Below, in pieces: positions 21,437 to 32,367 of a stretch of 64,000 bases of DNA. The stretch is from Pseudomonas sp. (lineage in GTDB: Bacteria > Pseudomonadota > Gammaproteobacteria > Pseudomonadales > Pseudomonadaceae), in assembly GCF_028293835.1 (NCBI RefSeq), contig NZ_JAQGNX010000001.1, forward strand, positions 1 to 64,000. The letters are read 5' to 3'. Position numbers and translations under genes: made by a program. Each line of letters begins with the position of its first letter. Within the stretch, counting starts at the first letter, position 1. A model generated the notes under the pieces. It searched no databases, was not told the DNA's origin, and saw only the letters and a program-made list of their open reading frames with translations.

Positions 21437-21800
21437 ACCAGCAGGCCCGCAGGGCCTTCATCAATCAGGCCCCGTAAAACCATCTAGGCCGAGTGCAGGC
21501 GTTGCGCAGGGGGTAACGAGGCAAGGATGCCGAGTTAGCCGTGCGCGGCCAGGGATGGCCGCTCACGGCGACCCCCGGAGCGGCGCCGGAACGAGGGAAG
21601 TCGAGCCTTAGCGAGACCCGATGGTGAGGCAAGCGTTTTTGGTTACTTTTTTGGCGGTTGAAAAAAGTGACTCGCTGTAAGAGCGAAACCATAAGACCAG
21701 CAACCACACATAATGGATATACACACCAAATCCAGCGCCAATACGTAGCCAATACACTGCCTCGCCAACAAGTTGGCTTCTACAGATACGGGACGCCCGC
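21437..21800. repeat. Mosaic of dispersed Pseudomonas intergenic repeats
   Basis: Segments such as GCGTTTTTGGTTACTTTTTTGGCGGTTGAAAAAAGTGACTCGCTGTAAGAGCG and AGCAACCACA..GGATATACAC.CCAAA.CCAGCGCCAA; the latter recurs at about 47646-47728. Confidence 0.65.
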
Positions 21801-21809
21801 AGGTTTCCG

Positions 21810-22886
21810 TCAATGCAACCGCTTACGACACATCAACAACGCCATCTTCGCGGTGTCGGGCCGCTCAACAATGCCCTTCTCAGTCACAATCGCATCAATC
21901 AAATCCGCCGGCGTAACATCAAACACCGGATTAAACGCATCAACATCCGCCCCAACCCGCTTGCCACCCAATTCCAGCAACTCACGACTTTCGCGCTCTT
22001 CAATAGGAATGTCGTCACCGCTGGCCAGGGCCATGTCGATGGTCGAACTAGGCGCGACGACCATAAAACGTACGCCGTGGTGCATGGCCGCGACGGCCAG
22101 CTGGTAAGTACCGATTTTGTTCGCCACGTCACCGTTGGCGGTAATGCGGTCGGCGCCGACGATGACCCAGGTAATGCCTTTGGTCTTCATCAAATGTGCA
22201 GCTGCCGAGTCAGCATTGACCGTGACAGGGATACCTTCGTTGGCCAGTTCCCAGGCAGTCAGCCGTGATCCCTGGAGCCAAGGCCGGGTTTCGTCGGCAT
22301 ATACGCGCTCGATCATGCCCTCCAGATGCGCTGCCCGGATCACGCCCAGAGCCGTACCAAATCCACCGGTTGCCAGCGCACCGGTGTTGCAATGAGTCAA
22401 TACGGTTTGCAGGTTGCCTTGATGCTTGCGGATCAGGTCAGCACCGAGCTGGGCCATGGTCAGGTTAGCTTCGCGGTCGCTGAGGTGAATCGCCACCGCC
22501 TCTGCTTCCAACACCGCCAACGGCGATTCATTGTTCTTAATCCGTGCCAAGCGATCGCGCATGCGGTTTAGCGCCCAGAACAGATTGACCGCAGTGGGTC
22601 GCGAATTGGCCAGCACTTCGAAGTCCTGTACCAGCGCCCCGGCCCAGTCGCCACCTTTGGCAAATCGCTCGCGCGCCGCCAGGGCAATGCCGTAGGCCGC
22701 AGCGATGCCAATGGCTGGCGCGCCACGCACGACCATCGAACGAATCGCCTCTGCCACACCCGCAGCGGTGGTGTAGGCATGCCAGGTTTCCTCGAATGGC
22801 AGCACACGCTGATCGAGCAAATACAGAGCGTCGTCCCGCCAATCGATGGCTTTCACCTTCTCCGCAGCCAATAGTCGATCGCGCAT
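21810..22886 (-). CDS. mtnA: Methylthioribose-1-phosphate isomerase
   Basis: [54 protein letters not shown]. Confidence 0.96.
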   Translation of the reverse strand: MRDRLLAAEKVKAIDWRDDALYLLDQRVLPFEETWHAYTTAAGVAEAIRSMVVRGAPAIGIAAAYGIALAARERFAKGGDWAGALVQDFEVLANSRPTAVNLFWALNRMRDRLARIKNNESPLAVLEAEAVAIHLSDREANLTMAQLGADLIRKHQGNLQTVLTHCNTGALATGGFGTALGVIRAAHLEGMIERVYADETRPWLQGSRLTAWELANEGIPVTVNADSAAAHLMKTKGITWVIVGADRITANGDVANKIGTYQLAVAAMHHGVRFMVVAPSSTIDMALASGDDIPIEERESRELLELGGKRVGADVDAFNPVFDVTPADLIDAIVTEKGIVERPDTAKMALLMCRKRLH

Positions 22887-23022
22887 CTGTCACCCCACCA
22901 CTGAGAAATTCAAAAAGCTGGAAATCAAAAGCCGCCGATTATAGCGAGCCGCCCACCAAGACGCTCGGGTATACTTCGCCGTCCCTGTCCCTTTACATAA
23001 GATAAGCCCTGGAAGCCCCGCC

Positions 23023-24363
23023 ATGCCCAACGCCGCCGCCCCGCTCGACCTGCTGCTCTTGCCCACTTGGCTGGTGCCGGTCGAACCTGCCGGGGTAGTC
23101 CTTAAAGAGCATGGCCTGGGCATTCGCGATGGCCTTATTGTCTACCTCGGCCCCAGAGCCGAAGCCTTGAAACAGCCAGCACTGGAAGTCCGCGAGCTGC
23201 CGGGCATGTTACTCAGCCCTGGTTTGATCAATGCCCATGGGCATGCGGCGATGACGTTGTTTCGTGGGTTGGCCGATGATTTGCCATTGATGACCTGGCT
23301 GGAGAACCACATCTGGCCCGCCGAAGCCAAATGGGTCGATGAAGAGTTTGTCCGTGATGGCACCGACCTGGCCATCGCCGAGCAACTGAAAGGCGGCATC
23401 ACCTGTTTCTCTGACATGTACTTCTATCCGCAAGTTGCCAGCGAACGTGTGCATAACAGCGGCATCCGCGCACAAATCACCGTGCCGGTGCTGGATTTTC
23501 CGATTCCCGGAGCACGCACCACTGACGAAGCGCTGCATAAAGGCGTCGAGCTGTTCAACGACCTCAAGCACCATCCGCGAATCAAAATTGCCTTCGGCCC
23601 CCATGCGCCGTACACCATTGGCGACGACAACCTGGAAAAAATCCGCATCCTCGCCGATGAGCTCGACGCGATGATCCACATGCACGTGCATGAGACCGCC
23701 TTCGAAGTGCAACAGTCCATAGAGACACGCCAGGAACGGCCATTGGCCCGACTGAACCGCCTCGGACTGTTGGGCCCGCGCTTTCAAGCGGTGCACATGA
23801 CTCAGATCAGCGACGAAGACCTGGCGTTACTGGTAGAAAGCAACTCCAGCGTGATCCATTGCCCGGAATCGAACCTGAAGCTGGCCAGCGGTTTTTGCCC
23901 AGTGGAGCGTTTGTGGCAGGCCGGGGTCAACGTCGCGGTGGGCACCGACGGCGCCGCCAGCAACAATGATTTGGACCTGCTAGGCGAAACCCGCACCGCA
24001 GCGCTGCTGGCAAAAGCTGTTGCAGGCTCGGCGACTGCACTGGACGCCCACCGCGCGCTGCGCATGGCCACGCTGAACGGAGCACGCGCCATGGGCATTC
24101 AGGCCGAAACCGGCTCGCTGGAAATTGGCAAGGCCGCCGATATGGTCGCATTTGACCTGTCCGGACTGGCCCAACAGCCGGTTTATGACCCGGTGTCACA
24201 GCTTATATATGCCACCGGCCGCGACTGTGTCACCCATGTTTGGGTGGCGGGTAAGCATTTACTCGACGACAAGCGCCTGACGCGCATGGACGAACAAGCG
24301 CTGTGCGCAACCGCCAAGGCGTGGGGCCAGCGGATATCGGGCCAAAAAAGCCAGACCGAATAA
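23023..24363 (+). CDS. mtaD: TRZ/ATZ amidohydrolase, 5-methylthioadenosine/S-adenosylhomocysteine deaminase
   Basis: [39 protein letters not shown]...[17 protein letters not shown]; divergent from mtnA. Confidence 0.92.
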   Translation: MPNAAAPLDLLLLPTWLVPVEPAGVVLKEHGLGIRDGLIVYLGPRAEALKQPALEVRELPGMLLSPGLINAHGHAAMTLFRGLADDLPLMTWLENHIWPAEAKWVDEEFVRDGTDLAIAEQLKGGITCFSDMYFYPQVASERVHNSGIRAQITVPVLDFPIPGARTTDEALHKGVELFNDLKHHPRIKIAFGPHAPYTIGDDNLEKIRILADELDAMIHMHVHETAFEVQQSIETRQERPLARLNRLGLLGPRFQAVHMTQISDEDLALLVESNSSVIHCPESNLKLASGFCPVERLWQAGVNVAVGTDGAASNNDLDLLGETRTAALLAKAVAGSATALDAHRALRMATLNGARAMGIQAETGSLEIGKAADMVAFDLSGLAQQPVYDPVSQLIYATGRDCVTHVWVAGKHLLDDKRLTRMDEQALCATAKAWGQRISGQKSQTE

Positions 24364-24423
24364 TGACCGTTTGGGTCTAACCCCCCGAGCAGGTCGCAAG
24401 AATCAAGTTTTAGAGGATTACCC

Positions 24424-25122
24424 ATGAGCAACGTCGACCACGCTGAAATCGCTAAATTCGAGGCTTTGGCCCATCGCTGGTGGGACCGCAACAGCGAATT
24501 CAAGCCGCTGCACGACATCAACCCGCTGCGGGTCAACTGGATCGACGAACGCGTCAGTCTCGCGGGCAAGTCCGTACTGGATGTGGGGTGTGGCGGCGGT
24601 ATTCTCAGCGAAGCCATGGCCCTGCGCGGCGCTACGGTCATGGGCATCGACATGGGTGAAGCACCGTTAGCGGTTGCGCGGTTGCATCAGTTGGAATCCG
24701 GCGTGACCGTCGATTATCGACAGATCACCGCCGAAGACCTGGCCGACGAAATGCCCGAGCAGTTCGATGTGGTGACGTGCCTGGAAATGCTGGAGCACGT
24801 GCCCGATCCTTCGTCAGTGATTCGTGCCTGTTTTCGCATGGTCAAGCCGGGCGGCCAAGTGTTTTTCTCTACCATCAACCGCAACCCCAAGGCGTACCTG
24901 TTCGCGATTATCGGCGCTGAATACATCATGGGCTTGCTGCCGCGCGGTACGCACGATTTCAAGAAATTCATTCGCCCTTCCGAATTGGGTGCCTGGAGCC
25001 GAGAAGCCGGTTTGCAGGTCAAGGACATCATCGGCCTGACCTACAACCCGCTGACCAAGCACTACAAGTTAGCGTCCGACGTCGATGTCAACTACATGAT
25101 TCAAACACTTCGAGAGGCGTGA
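24424..25122 (+). CDS. ubiG: Bifunctional 3-demethylubiquinol 3-O-methyltransferase / 2-polyprenyl-6-hydroxyphenol methylase
   Basis: [29 protein letters not shown]...[16 protein letters not shown]. Confidence 0.96.
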   Translation: MSNVDHAEIAKFEALAHRWWDRNSEFKPLHDINPLRVNWIDERVSLAGKSVLDVGCGGGILSEAMALRGATVMGIDMGEAPLAVARLHQLESGVTVDYRQITAEDLADEMPEQFDVVTCLEMLEHVPDPSSVIRACFRMVKPGGQVFFSTINRNPKAYLFAIIGAEYIMGLLPRGTHDFKKFIRPSELGAWSREAGLQVKDIIGLTYNPLTKHYKLASDVDVNYMIQTLREA

Positions 25123-25126
25123 ACCC

Positions 25127-25798
25127 ATGCGTTTGCGAGCGGTTTTGTTCGACATGGACGGTACGCTGCTCGATACCGCGCCGGATTTCATCGCCATCTG
25201 CCAGAGCATGCTTGCCGACCGTGGCTTTCCTGCGGTGGCAGACAAATTGATACGTGATGAAATCTCCGGTGGTGCCAAGGCAATGGTGGCGGCGACGTTC
25301 GCGCTGTCGCCCACTGCGCCGGAGTTTGAAGCGCTGCGCCTGGAATTTCTTGAACGCTATCAAGTGGATTGCGCCGTCCACAGCAAGCTGTTCGATGGCA
25401 TGGCGCAGTTATTGGCCGACATCGAGAAAGCCAAGCTGATCTGGGGCGTGGTCACCAATAAACCGGTGCGCTTTGCTCAGCCGATCATGGAGCAACTGGG
25501 ATTGGCGAAGCGCTCGGCCATCCTGATCTGCCCGGACCATGTGACCCACAGCAAGCCGCACCCGGAACCGCTGATTCTCGCCTGCAAGATGCTTGATCTG
25601 CCCCCGGCCAGCGTGTTGTTTGTCGGCGATGACTTACGTGACATCGAGTCGGGCCGCGACGCCGGGACCAAAACCGCCGCGGTGCGTTATGGCTATATCC
25701 ACCCACACGACAACCCGGATCATTGGGGCGCCGACGTCGTGGTCGATCACCCGTCGGACCTGCGCCGCGTACTCGATAACGCGCTGTGTAGCTGCTGA
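25127..25798 (+). CDS. mupP: HAD hydrolase, N-acetylmuramic acid 6-phosphate phosphatase MupP
   Basis: [22 protein letters not shown]; position directly after ubiG as in other Pseudomonas. Confidence 0.88.
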   Translation: MRLRAVLFDMDGTLLDTAPDFIAICQSMLADRGFPAVADKLIRDEISGGAKAMVAATFALSPTAPEFEALRLEFLERYQVDCAVHSKLFDGMAQLLADIEKAKLIWGVVTNKPVRFAQPIMEQLGLAKRSAILICPDHVTHSKPHPEPLILACKMLDLPPASVLFVGDDLRDIESGRDAGTKTAAVRYGYIHPHDNPDHWGADVVVDHPSDLRRVLDNALCSC

Positions 25799-25817
25799 AT
25801 TGCTGAGTACTGGCTTT

Positions 25818-25957
25818 TGTAAGAGCGCGCTTGCCCGCGATCGGCGGCGAGGCAGTGGTAATTCAGACAGCTCGTTCTTCCTGTGCAGGCTGTGTAAGAC
25901 CTGATTTGGGCATTTGGGACCGCTTCGCGATCCATCGCGGGCAAGCGCGCTCCTACA
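25818..25957. repeat. REP-like inverted repeat pair (TGTARGAGCGCGCTTGCCCGCGAT arms)
   Basis: 25818-25841 vs 25934-25957, 23/24 complementary. Confidence 0.88.
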
Positions 25958-25999
25958 ATGACGGTGTGTGCTGCGCTATTTATTTCTGCTGGAGTTTTT

Positions 26000-26740
26000 A
26001 TGTTTGATTATTCTGCACCCGCTGAACTGCTCAAGGGCCGGGTTATTCTGGTGACGGGCGCTGGCCGTGGGATTGGTGCTGCGGCGGCCAAGACCTACGC
26101 GGCGCATGGTGCCACGGTGCTGTTGCTGGGCAAGACCGAAGCCAACCTGACTCAGGTCTACGATGAAATCGAAGCCGCGGGCCATCCTCAGCCAGGCGTC
26201 ATTCCGTTCAACCTTGAGACCGCCCTGCCCCATCAATACGATGAATTGGCAGCGATGATCGAAACTGAATTCGGCCACCTCGACGGCTTGCTACACAACG
26301 CCTCGATCATTGGCCCACGAACGCCGATAGAACAGCTGTCCGGCGAGAACTTCATGCGCGTCATGCACATCAACGTCAACGCCATGTTCATGCTCACCAG
26401 CACCCTGCTGCCACTGCTCAAGCTGTCCAGCGACGCCTCGGTAGTCTTCACCTCCAGCAGTGTCGGACGCAAAGGCCGGGCTTATTGGGGTGCGTACGGG
26501 GTGTCGAAATTCGCCACGGAAGGCTTTATGCAAACCCTGGCCGATGAGTTGGAAGACGTCGCAGCCGTTCGCGCCAACAGCATCAACCCCGGCGCTACCC
26601 GCACCAGCATGCGCGCCCAGGCGTACCCGGGCGAAAACCCACAAAACAACCCCGCGCCTGAAGCCATCATGCCCGTGTACCTGTATTTGATGGGTCCGGA
26701 CAGCTCCGGCGTCAACGGCCAGGCATTCGACGCTCAATGA
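26000..26740 (+). CDS. YciK-family short-chain oxidoreductase
   Basis: LKGRVILVTGAGRGIGAAAAKTYAAHGATVLLLGKTEANLTQVYDEI. Confidence 0.9.
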   Translation: MFDYSAPAELLKGRVILVTGAGRGIGAAAAKTYAAHGATVLLLGKTEANLTQVYDEIEAAGHPQPGVIPFNLETALPHQYDELAAMIETEFGHLDGLLHNASIIGPRTPIEQLSGENFMRVMHINVNAMFMLTSTLLPLLKLSSDASVVFTSSSVGRKGRAYWGAYGVSKFATEGFMQTLADELEDVAAVRANSINPGATRTSMRAQAYPGENPQNNPAPEAIMPVYLYLMGPDSSGVNGQAFDAQ

Positions 26741-27007
26741 CTCATAGACCGTTTCCCTGGCGGGTAAACGACGTGCACGGACATGCCGTCGGCAATGACG
26801 TGCACAAGGCCGTAACGAATTCGATCAGGGGTTGACTGCGTAATATCGATAGGGTGTTCAGGTTCGGCGCAGAAGGGTTTTTAACCGTGCGGTCCAATAC
26901 CCCGGGCGACGCGGCGGCAATGGCGGGTTAAGCTCGATTAGCTCGATGCGCTCAACCAGCTCAATACTTCGAACCTACAGCTCACAGCTTGAAGCGCGTA
27001 CCTGCGT

Positions 27008-27796
27008 CTATGCCTTTTCTACTGCCCGCTCGCGAGCATGTGGCGCTTTTTCCTGCTGCATGCAGCGTTCCAGGAACAGGTACATGTAATCATAGCTTTT
27101 GGTGATGGCCTGGCGAAGCTCTGTCTGCAGCTGAACGCTTGGGTTATTGCCAGCCAACGTGCAGATAATTTCCAGCGCTTCCCACGGGTGAGAGTCATCG
27201 TACTGCGCGTGCATTTTCAACCATTTCATTGCGCGCTTGCGTTGGTCGTCGGGGAAACCCGCCGCATACACGTCGCTTGAGCACACAACGGCAGACCACT
27301 CACCGGTCGCGCCTTCAATGGCGTAATTAGTGGCCGCCACAGCGACGATCAATGAATCTGACGCGCTGGTGTGCCAGCACCAATGGCTAAGCGCATGTAA
27401 CTCCGACGGCACATGCTGAGCCTGCAAGTCTTGCAGACTGACGCCGTGGGCGAGGCTCCAATTCACCCAATAATCAGCATGATTGAGTTCAACCCGAATA
27501 TTTCGCATCAACCAGCGACGCGCCATGTCTTCGCCGGGATGACGGGCGAAACGGGTCTTGGTCAGGTTTTGCGACATATAGATCGCAAACTGCTCTACCA
27601 CCGGCCAGCCGCCAATTAAATACTGGCGCATGGTTTTAGCGCTCAAACGCCCGTCACGCATTCGCTGATAAAGCTCATGCTCGACCACCCGACGCTTGGC
27701 TTCACTGCAGTTTTGAATCAGTTGCTGCGCCCAGCCCGGGTAACTGGCGGCTTCCATAAGCGGCCCGGTTCGGCTAAAGGTATCGATCACTAGCAT
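27008..27796 (-). CDS. TenA/PqqC-like (heme-oxygenase fold) protein
   Basis: 262 aa; MRQYLIGGWPVVEQFAIYMSQNL...HALSHWCWHTS...ATNYAIEGATGEW. Confidence 0.75.
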   Translation of the reverse strand: MLVIDTFSRTGPLMEAASYPGWAQQLIQNCSEAKRRVVEHELYQRMRDGRLSAKTMRQYLIGGWPVVEQFAIYMSQNLTKTRFARHPGEDMARRWLMRNIRVELNHADYWVNWSLAHGVSLQDLQAQHVPSELHALSHWCWHTSASDSLIVAVAATNYAIEGATGEWSAVVCSSDVYAAGFPDDQRKRAMKWLKMHAQYDDSHPWEALEIICTLAGNNPSVQLQTELRQAITKSYDYMYLFLERCMQQEKAPHARERAVEKA

Positions 27797-27862
27797 TCTC
27801 CTTTTTTTTGTAAGTGACAGGTCTTACGCCAACAGCACTTCACCGCCAGCGTTAAAAACAGT

Positions 27863-30325
27863 TTAGCGAAAAGTCCCAGGCGCCCGAAAGAGCAGCGGTG
27901 CGGGCCGAACAGGCCGGGCATGCAAGCTTTCACACGTAAACGGCTGCGGGCGCTCAATAATGTAGCCCTGCGCAAAATCAACGCCGATCTCTAACAACGC
28001 CTGCTCGATCTGGGGCGTTTCTACAAATTCGGCTATGGTTTTTTTCCCCATGACGTGGCCGATGTGATTGATTACTTCGACCATGGCCCGATTAATCGGG
28101 TCATCAAGCATGTCCTTGACGAAGCTACCGTCTATCTTGAGAAAGTCTACAGGCAAATGTTTGAGGTAAGCGAACGACGACATCCCGGCACAGAAGTCAT
28201 CCAGCGAGAACAGGCACCCTAACCCTTTTAACTCGTTAATAAAACGGATTGCGCTGCCAAGGTTAGAGATGGCACTGGTTTCGGTAATTTCAAAGCAAAT
28301 CAGATCAGGAGGTATCTGGTAGGTGTCAAACTGCTCCTTCAGATACTCCAAAAACGCGTCATCGCCGATACTGGTGCCTGACAGGTTGATCGCACACATC
28401 GCCATCGGCCCCGTGTGTTTATTTTCGCGCAGGCATTGAGCGATGATTTTGAACACGTTCTGCACCACCCAACGATCAAGGGTGGTCATCAGCCCATAAC
28501 GCTCGGCAGCAGGAATGAAACTGTCGGGCAAAATCATCCGCCCGGTTTCATCACGCAAGCGCAGGAGGATTTCGATATGGCCTCCGTGGTGGGCATTCAC
28601 TTGCCCGATGTCGGCAATTTCCTGGGCGTATAGGCAGAAACGGTTTTCTTCCAGTGCGATGTGCAAACGCTGAACCCAGGCCATTTCACCGAAACGCATG
28701 GAGAGCTCCGAATCGTCGGCGTGATACACCTGCACCCGGTTACGGCCTTTTTCCTTGGCCATGTAGCACGCCATGTCTGCCGCGCGCAGCGAGGTTTCGA
28801 GGGTGGTCGGGCTTTGGGAAATATGCACCAGGCCAATACTGACCGTGGTCACGAATGGCCGACCCTTCCAGACGAAATGCAGGCTTTGCACCGTTGCACG
28901 CAGGGACTCTGCAATGCGTTCGGCGGCTTGCGGCGGACAGTTTTTCAGCAGGATGCCAAATTCGTCGCCGCCCAGTCGCGCCAGTGTGTCGCCTTCACGC
29001 AGGCCCTGCTGGAGCAACGTGCAAATATGTCGCAGCAGCTCGTCACCCGCCGCATGGCCGCTGGTATCGTTAACCAGTTTGAATTGATCGAGGTCCAGGA
29101 ACATCAGTGAATGCCGATCCGAATGGCGCGTCAGCATGCCCAGCGCCTGCTCCAGACGTAATTCGAATTCACGCCGGTTGGCCAACCCGGTCAAGGCGTC
29201 ATGGGTTGCCTGCCAGGACAGGTTGGCGATGTACTGCCGTTCCTGAGTCATATCATGCAAGACCAGCACGGTGCCGCTGGTTTTGCCATTGGTCTGGATG
29301 GGCGAACCCACCAGCGCCACCGAGACCGTGCTGCCATCGAGCCGTTGGATCAGCCGGGAATGCTCACTGCCGCCACTCAACTTTCCACCGAGAATGTGCT
29401 CGATGAGGGTGAAGCTGTCTTTCTGGTCGTTCTCGTCCAACAGGTTGAACAGCGCGGCCAGGGGCAACCCTTGAGCCTGATCGCTTTTCCAGTGGGTCAG
29501 CTGCTCGGCGGCGGGGTTCATGTAGGCAATCGAACCGTCGACATCGGTGGTGATCACCCCGTCGCCAATGGACTCAAGGGTTACCTGGGCGCGTTCTTTT
29601 TCCTGCTGCAACGCACTGGCAAACGCCCGGCGCTGCGTCAGCAGTTTATGGGTGCGCAGCAGCGCCAACAAAATCAATCCCAAGGCGGTGGTCATGTTGA
29701 CTATCAACAGCAGCCGCAAGATAAACCGTGAGCCTTCTCCCAATGCGTCACTGAACGCTTTGGCCGCCGGAGTAACACCCTCGTTGATCGCATTAATCCG
29801 CGTCTTCCAGCCCAATACGTCGCCATCGCTGACCGTACCTTGGGTAACGGCGCTGTGCATCTGCCGCGCAATAGCATCAAGTTGCAGCAAATACCCGTCG
29901 CCAATCCGCCATAAGTCGATGGCTTTTTCCAGGTAGCTGAAATGACGGAAATTCAGATACAGCCAAATAATGCTCGGTGCATCATCCGGGTGGTTACCGC
30001 CTTGCAAAAGTCCGGCACGGGCAGCCGACAAGTCTGGAATCGGACGATCAAGGGCCACGCGCAGATCGTGACCCCCTTGAGGAATAGCAATTGCTTCCTG
30101 GTACTTCAGGTAGTTCTGCTCATCCCGGCTATTGGCATATAAGTTCAGGTAGTAAATGGCGTCTTTCTGCCCTTTCGACCACAGACTTTCACCGGCGACA
30201 TAACCACGCACAGCTGACAGCGTGTACAGGCTCAAACACCCCAAAAGCGCCTGAAACAGCACAACGGCGATAAATGGCCAAACGATACCCAACAACCGGG
30301 GCTCAAGACTGCGCGTTCGCTTCAT
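27863..30325 (-). CDS. Membrane PAS-GGDEF-EAL diguanylate cyclase/phosphodiesterase, RbdA-like
   Basis: Two TM segments, PAS, RLGGDEFGILL, EILLRLRDETG and EITETSAISNL; genomic context ABC-DsbA-TrhO-BolA-DUF2059-FumC. Confidence 0.88.
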   Translation of the reverse strand: MKRTRSLEPRLLGIVWPFIAVVLFQALLGCLSLYTLSAVRGYVAGESLWSKGQKDAIYYLNLYANSRDEQNYLKYQEAIAIPQGGHDLRVALDRPIPDLSAARAGLLQGGNHPDDAPSIIWLYLNFRHFSYLEKAIDLWRIGDGYLLQLDAIARQMHSAVTQGTVSDGDVLGWKTRINAINEGVTPAAKAFSDALGEGSRFILRLLLIVNMTTALGLILLALLRTHKLLTQRRAFASALQQEKERAQVTLESIGDGVITTDVDGSIAYMNPAAEQLTHWKSDQAQGLPLAALFNLLDENDQKDSFTLIEHILGGKLSGGSEHSRLIQRLDGSTVSVALVGSPIQTNGKTSGTVLVLHDMTQERQYIANLSWQATHDALTGLANRREFELRLEQALGMLTRHSDRHSLMFLDLDQFKLVNDTSGHAAGDELLRHICTLLQQGLREGDTLARLGGDEFGILLKNCPPQAAERIAESLRATVQSLHFVWKGRPFVTTVSIGLVHISQSPTTLETSLRAADMACYMAKEKGRNRVQVYHADDSELSMRFGEMAWVQRLHIALEENRFCLYAQEIADIGQVNAHHGGHIEILLRLRDETGRMILPDSFIPAAERYGLMTTLDRWVVQNVFKIIAQCLRENKHTGPMAMCAINLSGTSIGDDAFLEYLKEQFDTYQIPPDLICFEITETSAISNLGSAIRFINELKGLGCLFSLDDFCAGMSSFAYLKHLPVDFLKIDGSFVKDMLDDPINRAMVEVINHIGHVMGKKTIAEFVETPQIEQALLEIGVDFAQGYIIERPQPFTCESLHARPVRPAPLLFRAPGTFR

Positions 30326-30549
30326 GGGTTCCCTTTCATAATCCGTCCTTTAATACTCACCATGTAGCAAAGTGACAGTGCTCTCAGACTAGGCTAAACC
30401 GCGCGACAACAGGTCTTTTTTCTTAAAAATTAAAACGATGCGGCAGGGCAATACGCGCCCGTCATCAGCGGTACTCCATATGAATACGAAGAACAGGGAA
30501 AAGTTCGCGCTATAGCGCATGGAAATAAAAATCTGTAACGACGTCGCCG

Positions 30550-32367
30550 CTAGATTTGTTGTAGATGCCCATAGAGTTTGGCGTAAAGACCGCCGTCTGC
30601 GATCAACTGTTGATGGTCGCCATCTTCGGCGATACGCCCGCCATCAAACACCAGTACCCGGTCCGCCTGTTTCACCGCCGAGAGACGATGAGCAATGATC
30701 AATGTGGTGCGGCCGCTGAGAAAACGCGCCAGCGCTTGATGCAGGTTGTATTCGGTGGCGGCGTCCAGAGCCGATGTCGCTTCATCGAGGATAACGACCT
30801 TAGGTTCAGCCAACACCATACGGGCGATGGCCAATCGTTGCCGCTGGCCGCCAGACAAGCGCACCCCGGAACGGCCGACGATGGTGTCCAGACCCTTGGG
30901 CAAACTGTGAATCGTCACGTCCAGCTGAGCGATTTCCAGCGCCCGCCAGCAGCTTTCGTCACTGCGCTCACGGCCCATGGTCAAGTTGGCGCGTACGCTG
31001 TCGTTGAATAACGCGGGGTGTTGCAGCACCACGGCGACATGTTCGCGCACGGATTCCAGACCAATGTCCTGCTGGGTCATGCCACCAAAACGGATGCTGC
31101 CGGACTGCGCCGTATACAGCCCGAGCAGCAATTGCACCAAGGTGCTTTTGCCGCCGCCGCTGGCACCGACGATGGCAACCTTCTCTCCCGGTTCGATCGT
31201 CAGGTTCAACTGATCAAGCACCGGTTCTTCGCCATAGCGGAAGGTCAGGTTACGCACCTCGATGCCAACCGTCTCATGCCCGGTAAACGGGTCACCGCCA
31301 CCGGGGTAGTGCGGCTCATCGGCGCGCGCCAGCAATTCGTTGATCCGGGTTAGCGCGCCGCCCGCGGCGTAGTACGCATACTGCAGATTGAGCAGTTGTT
31401 CCACCGGGCCGATCATGAACCATAAGTAACTGAACACCGCGAGCATTTGGCCGATGGACAGGTCGGAGAACAGCACGGTAAGCATGGCCGCCGCGCGAAA
31501 TATATCGATGCCAAATTGAAACAACAGGCCGCTGGCTCGGTTGGACGCATCGCTTTTCCATTGCGAAGCCACGGCGTAATCGCGCACTTCCCTGGCCCGC
31601 ACACCGAGCCTGCCAAGAAAGAATCCCTGACGATTACCGGCGCGAACTTCTTGAATCGCATCCAGGGTTTCTGCCAGCGCTTGGGTGAAGCGTGAAGTGC
31701 TATCGTTTTCCTGCTTCTTCAAGTGCTTGACGCGTTTGCCCAGCTGTACCGTGGCGTAGATCACCAGCGGATTAAACAGCAAGATCAGCACCGCAAGTTG
31801 CCAATGCATCCACAGCAGAATGCCTGCGGTGCCCACCAGGGTCAGCATGGCGACCAGAAATCGACTCAGGGTTTCGCCGACAAACCTGTCCAGCGTGTCG
31901 AGGTCGGTGACCAGGTGCGTGGTGACGGTGCCACTGCCCAGGCTCTCGTATTCAGCCAGGGATATACGCTTGAGTCGCTCGATCAGGCGCAGGCGAATCC
32001 GATACACGATGTCTTTGGCTAACCGGGCGAACAATCGCGCCTGCAAGACGTTGAACACCAGCGCACCGAGACGCAGGGTGAAGGTCGCCAAGAGCATCAG
32101 GCCGATGTAACCCACGGCTTTTTGCAAGCCGTCAGGGAGAAAGTGATTCATGAACTTGAGGGCGGAATCGCCGTGTCCGAGCAGGACTTCGTCCACCAGC
32201 AATGGCAACAGCAACGGAATCGGCACACTGCACAAGGTGGCTAGCACGGCCACGCCGTTGGCGATCCACAGCGATTTGCGGTGATGCAGTGCCAGGCGGC
32301 GAATTTCGGCCCAGCTCAGTCGGTCAATGCGCGGTGCCGAATCAGCGTGATGCGGTTGTTCAGACAC
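30550..32367 (-). CDS. ABC exporter, fused permease and ATP-binding protein (GTG start at 32367; ORF to 32412)
   Basis: Walker A GASGGGKST, signature LSGGQRQRLAIARM. Confidence 0.93.
   Translation of the reverse strand: MSEQPHHADSAPRIDRLSWAEIRRLALHHRKSLWIANGVAVLATLCSVPIPLLLPLLVDEVLLGHGDSALKFMNHFLPDGLQKAVGYIGLMLLATFTLRLGALVFNVLQARLFARLAKDIVYRIRLRLIERLKRISLAEYESLGSGTVTTHLVTDLDTLDRFVGETLSRFLVAMLTLVGTAGILLWMHWQLAVLILLFNPLVIYATVQLGKRVKHLKKQENDSTSRFTQALAETLDAIQEVRAGNRQGFFLGRLGVRAREVRDYAVASQWKSDASNRASGLLFQFGIDIFRAAAMLTVLFSDLSIGQMLAVFSYLWFMIGPVEQLLNLQYAYYAAGGALTRINELLARADEPHYPGGGDPFTGHETVGIEVRNLTFRYGEEPVLDQLNLTIEPGEKVAIVGASGGGKSTLVQLLLGLYTAQSGSIRFGGMTQQDIGLESVREHVAVVLQHPALFNDSVRANLTMGRERSDESCWRALEIAQLDVTIHSLPKGLDTIVGRSGVRLSGGQRQRLAIARMVLAEPKVVILDEATSALDAATEYNLHQALARFLSGRTTLIIAHRLSAVKQADRVLVFDGGRIAEDGDHQQLIADGGLYAKLYGHLQQI

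Noticed and set aside
21437-21660. Possible small protein genes in the gyrA-mtnA gap
   Set aside because: ORFs are short, overlap in several frames and coincide with dispersed repeat sequence; no RBS or family similarity.
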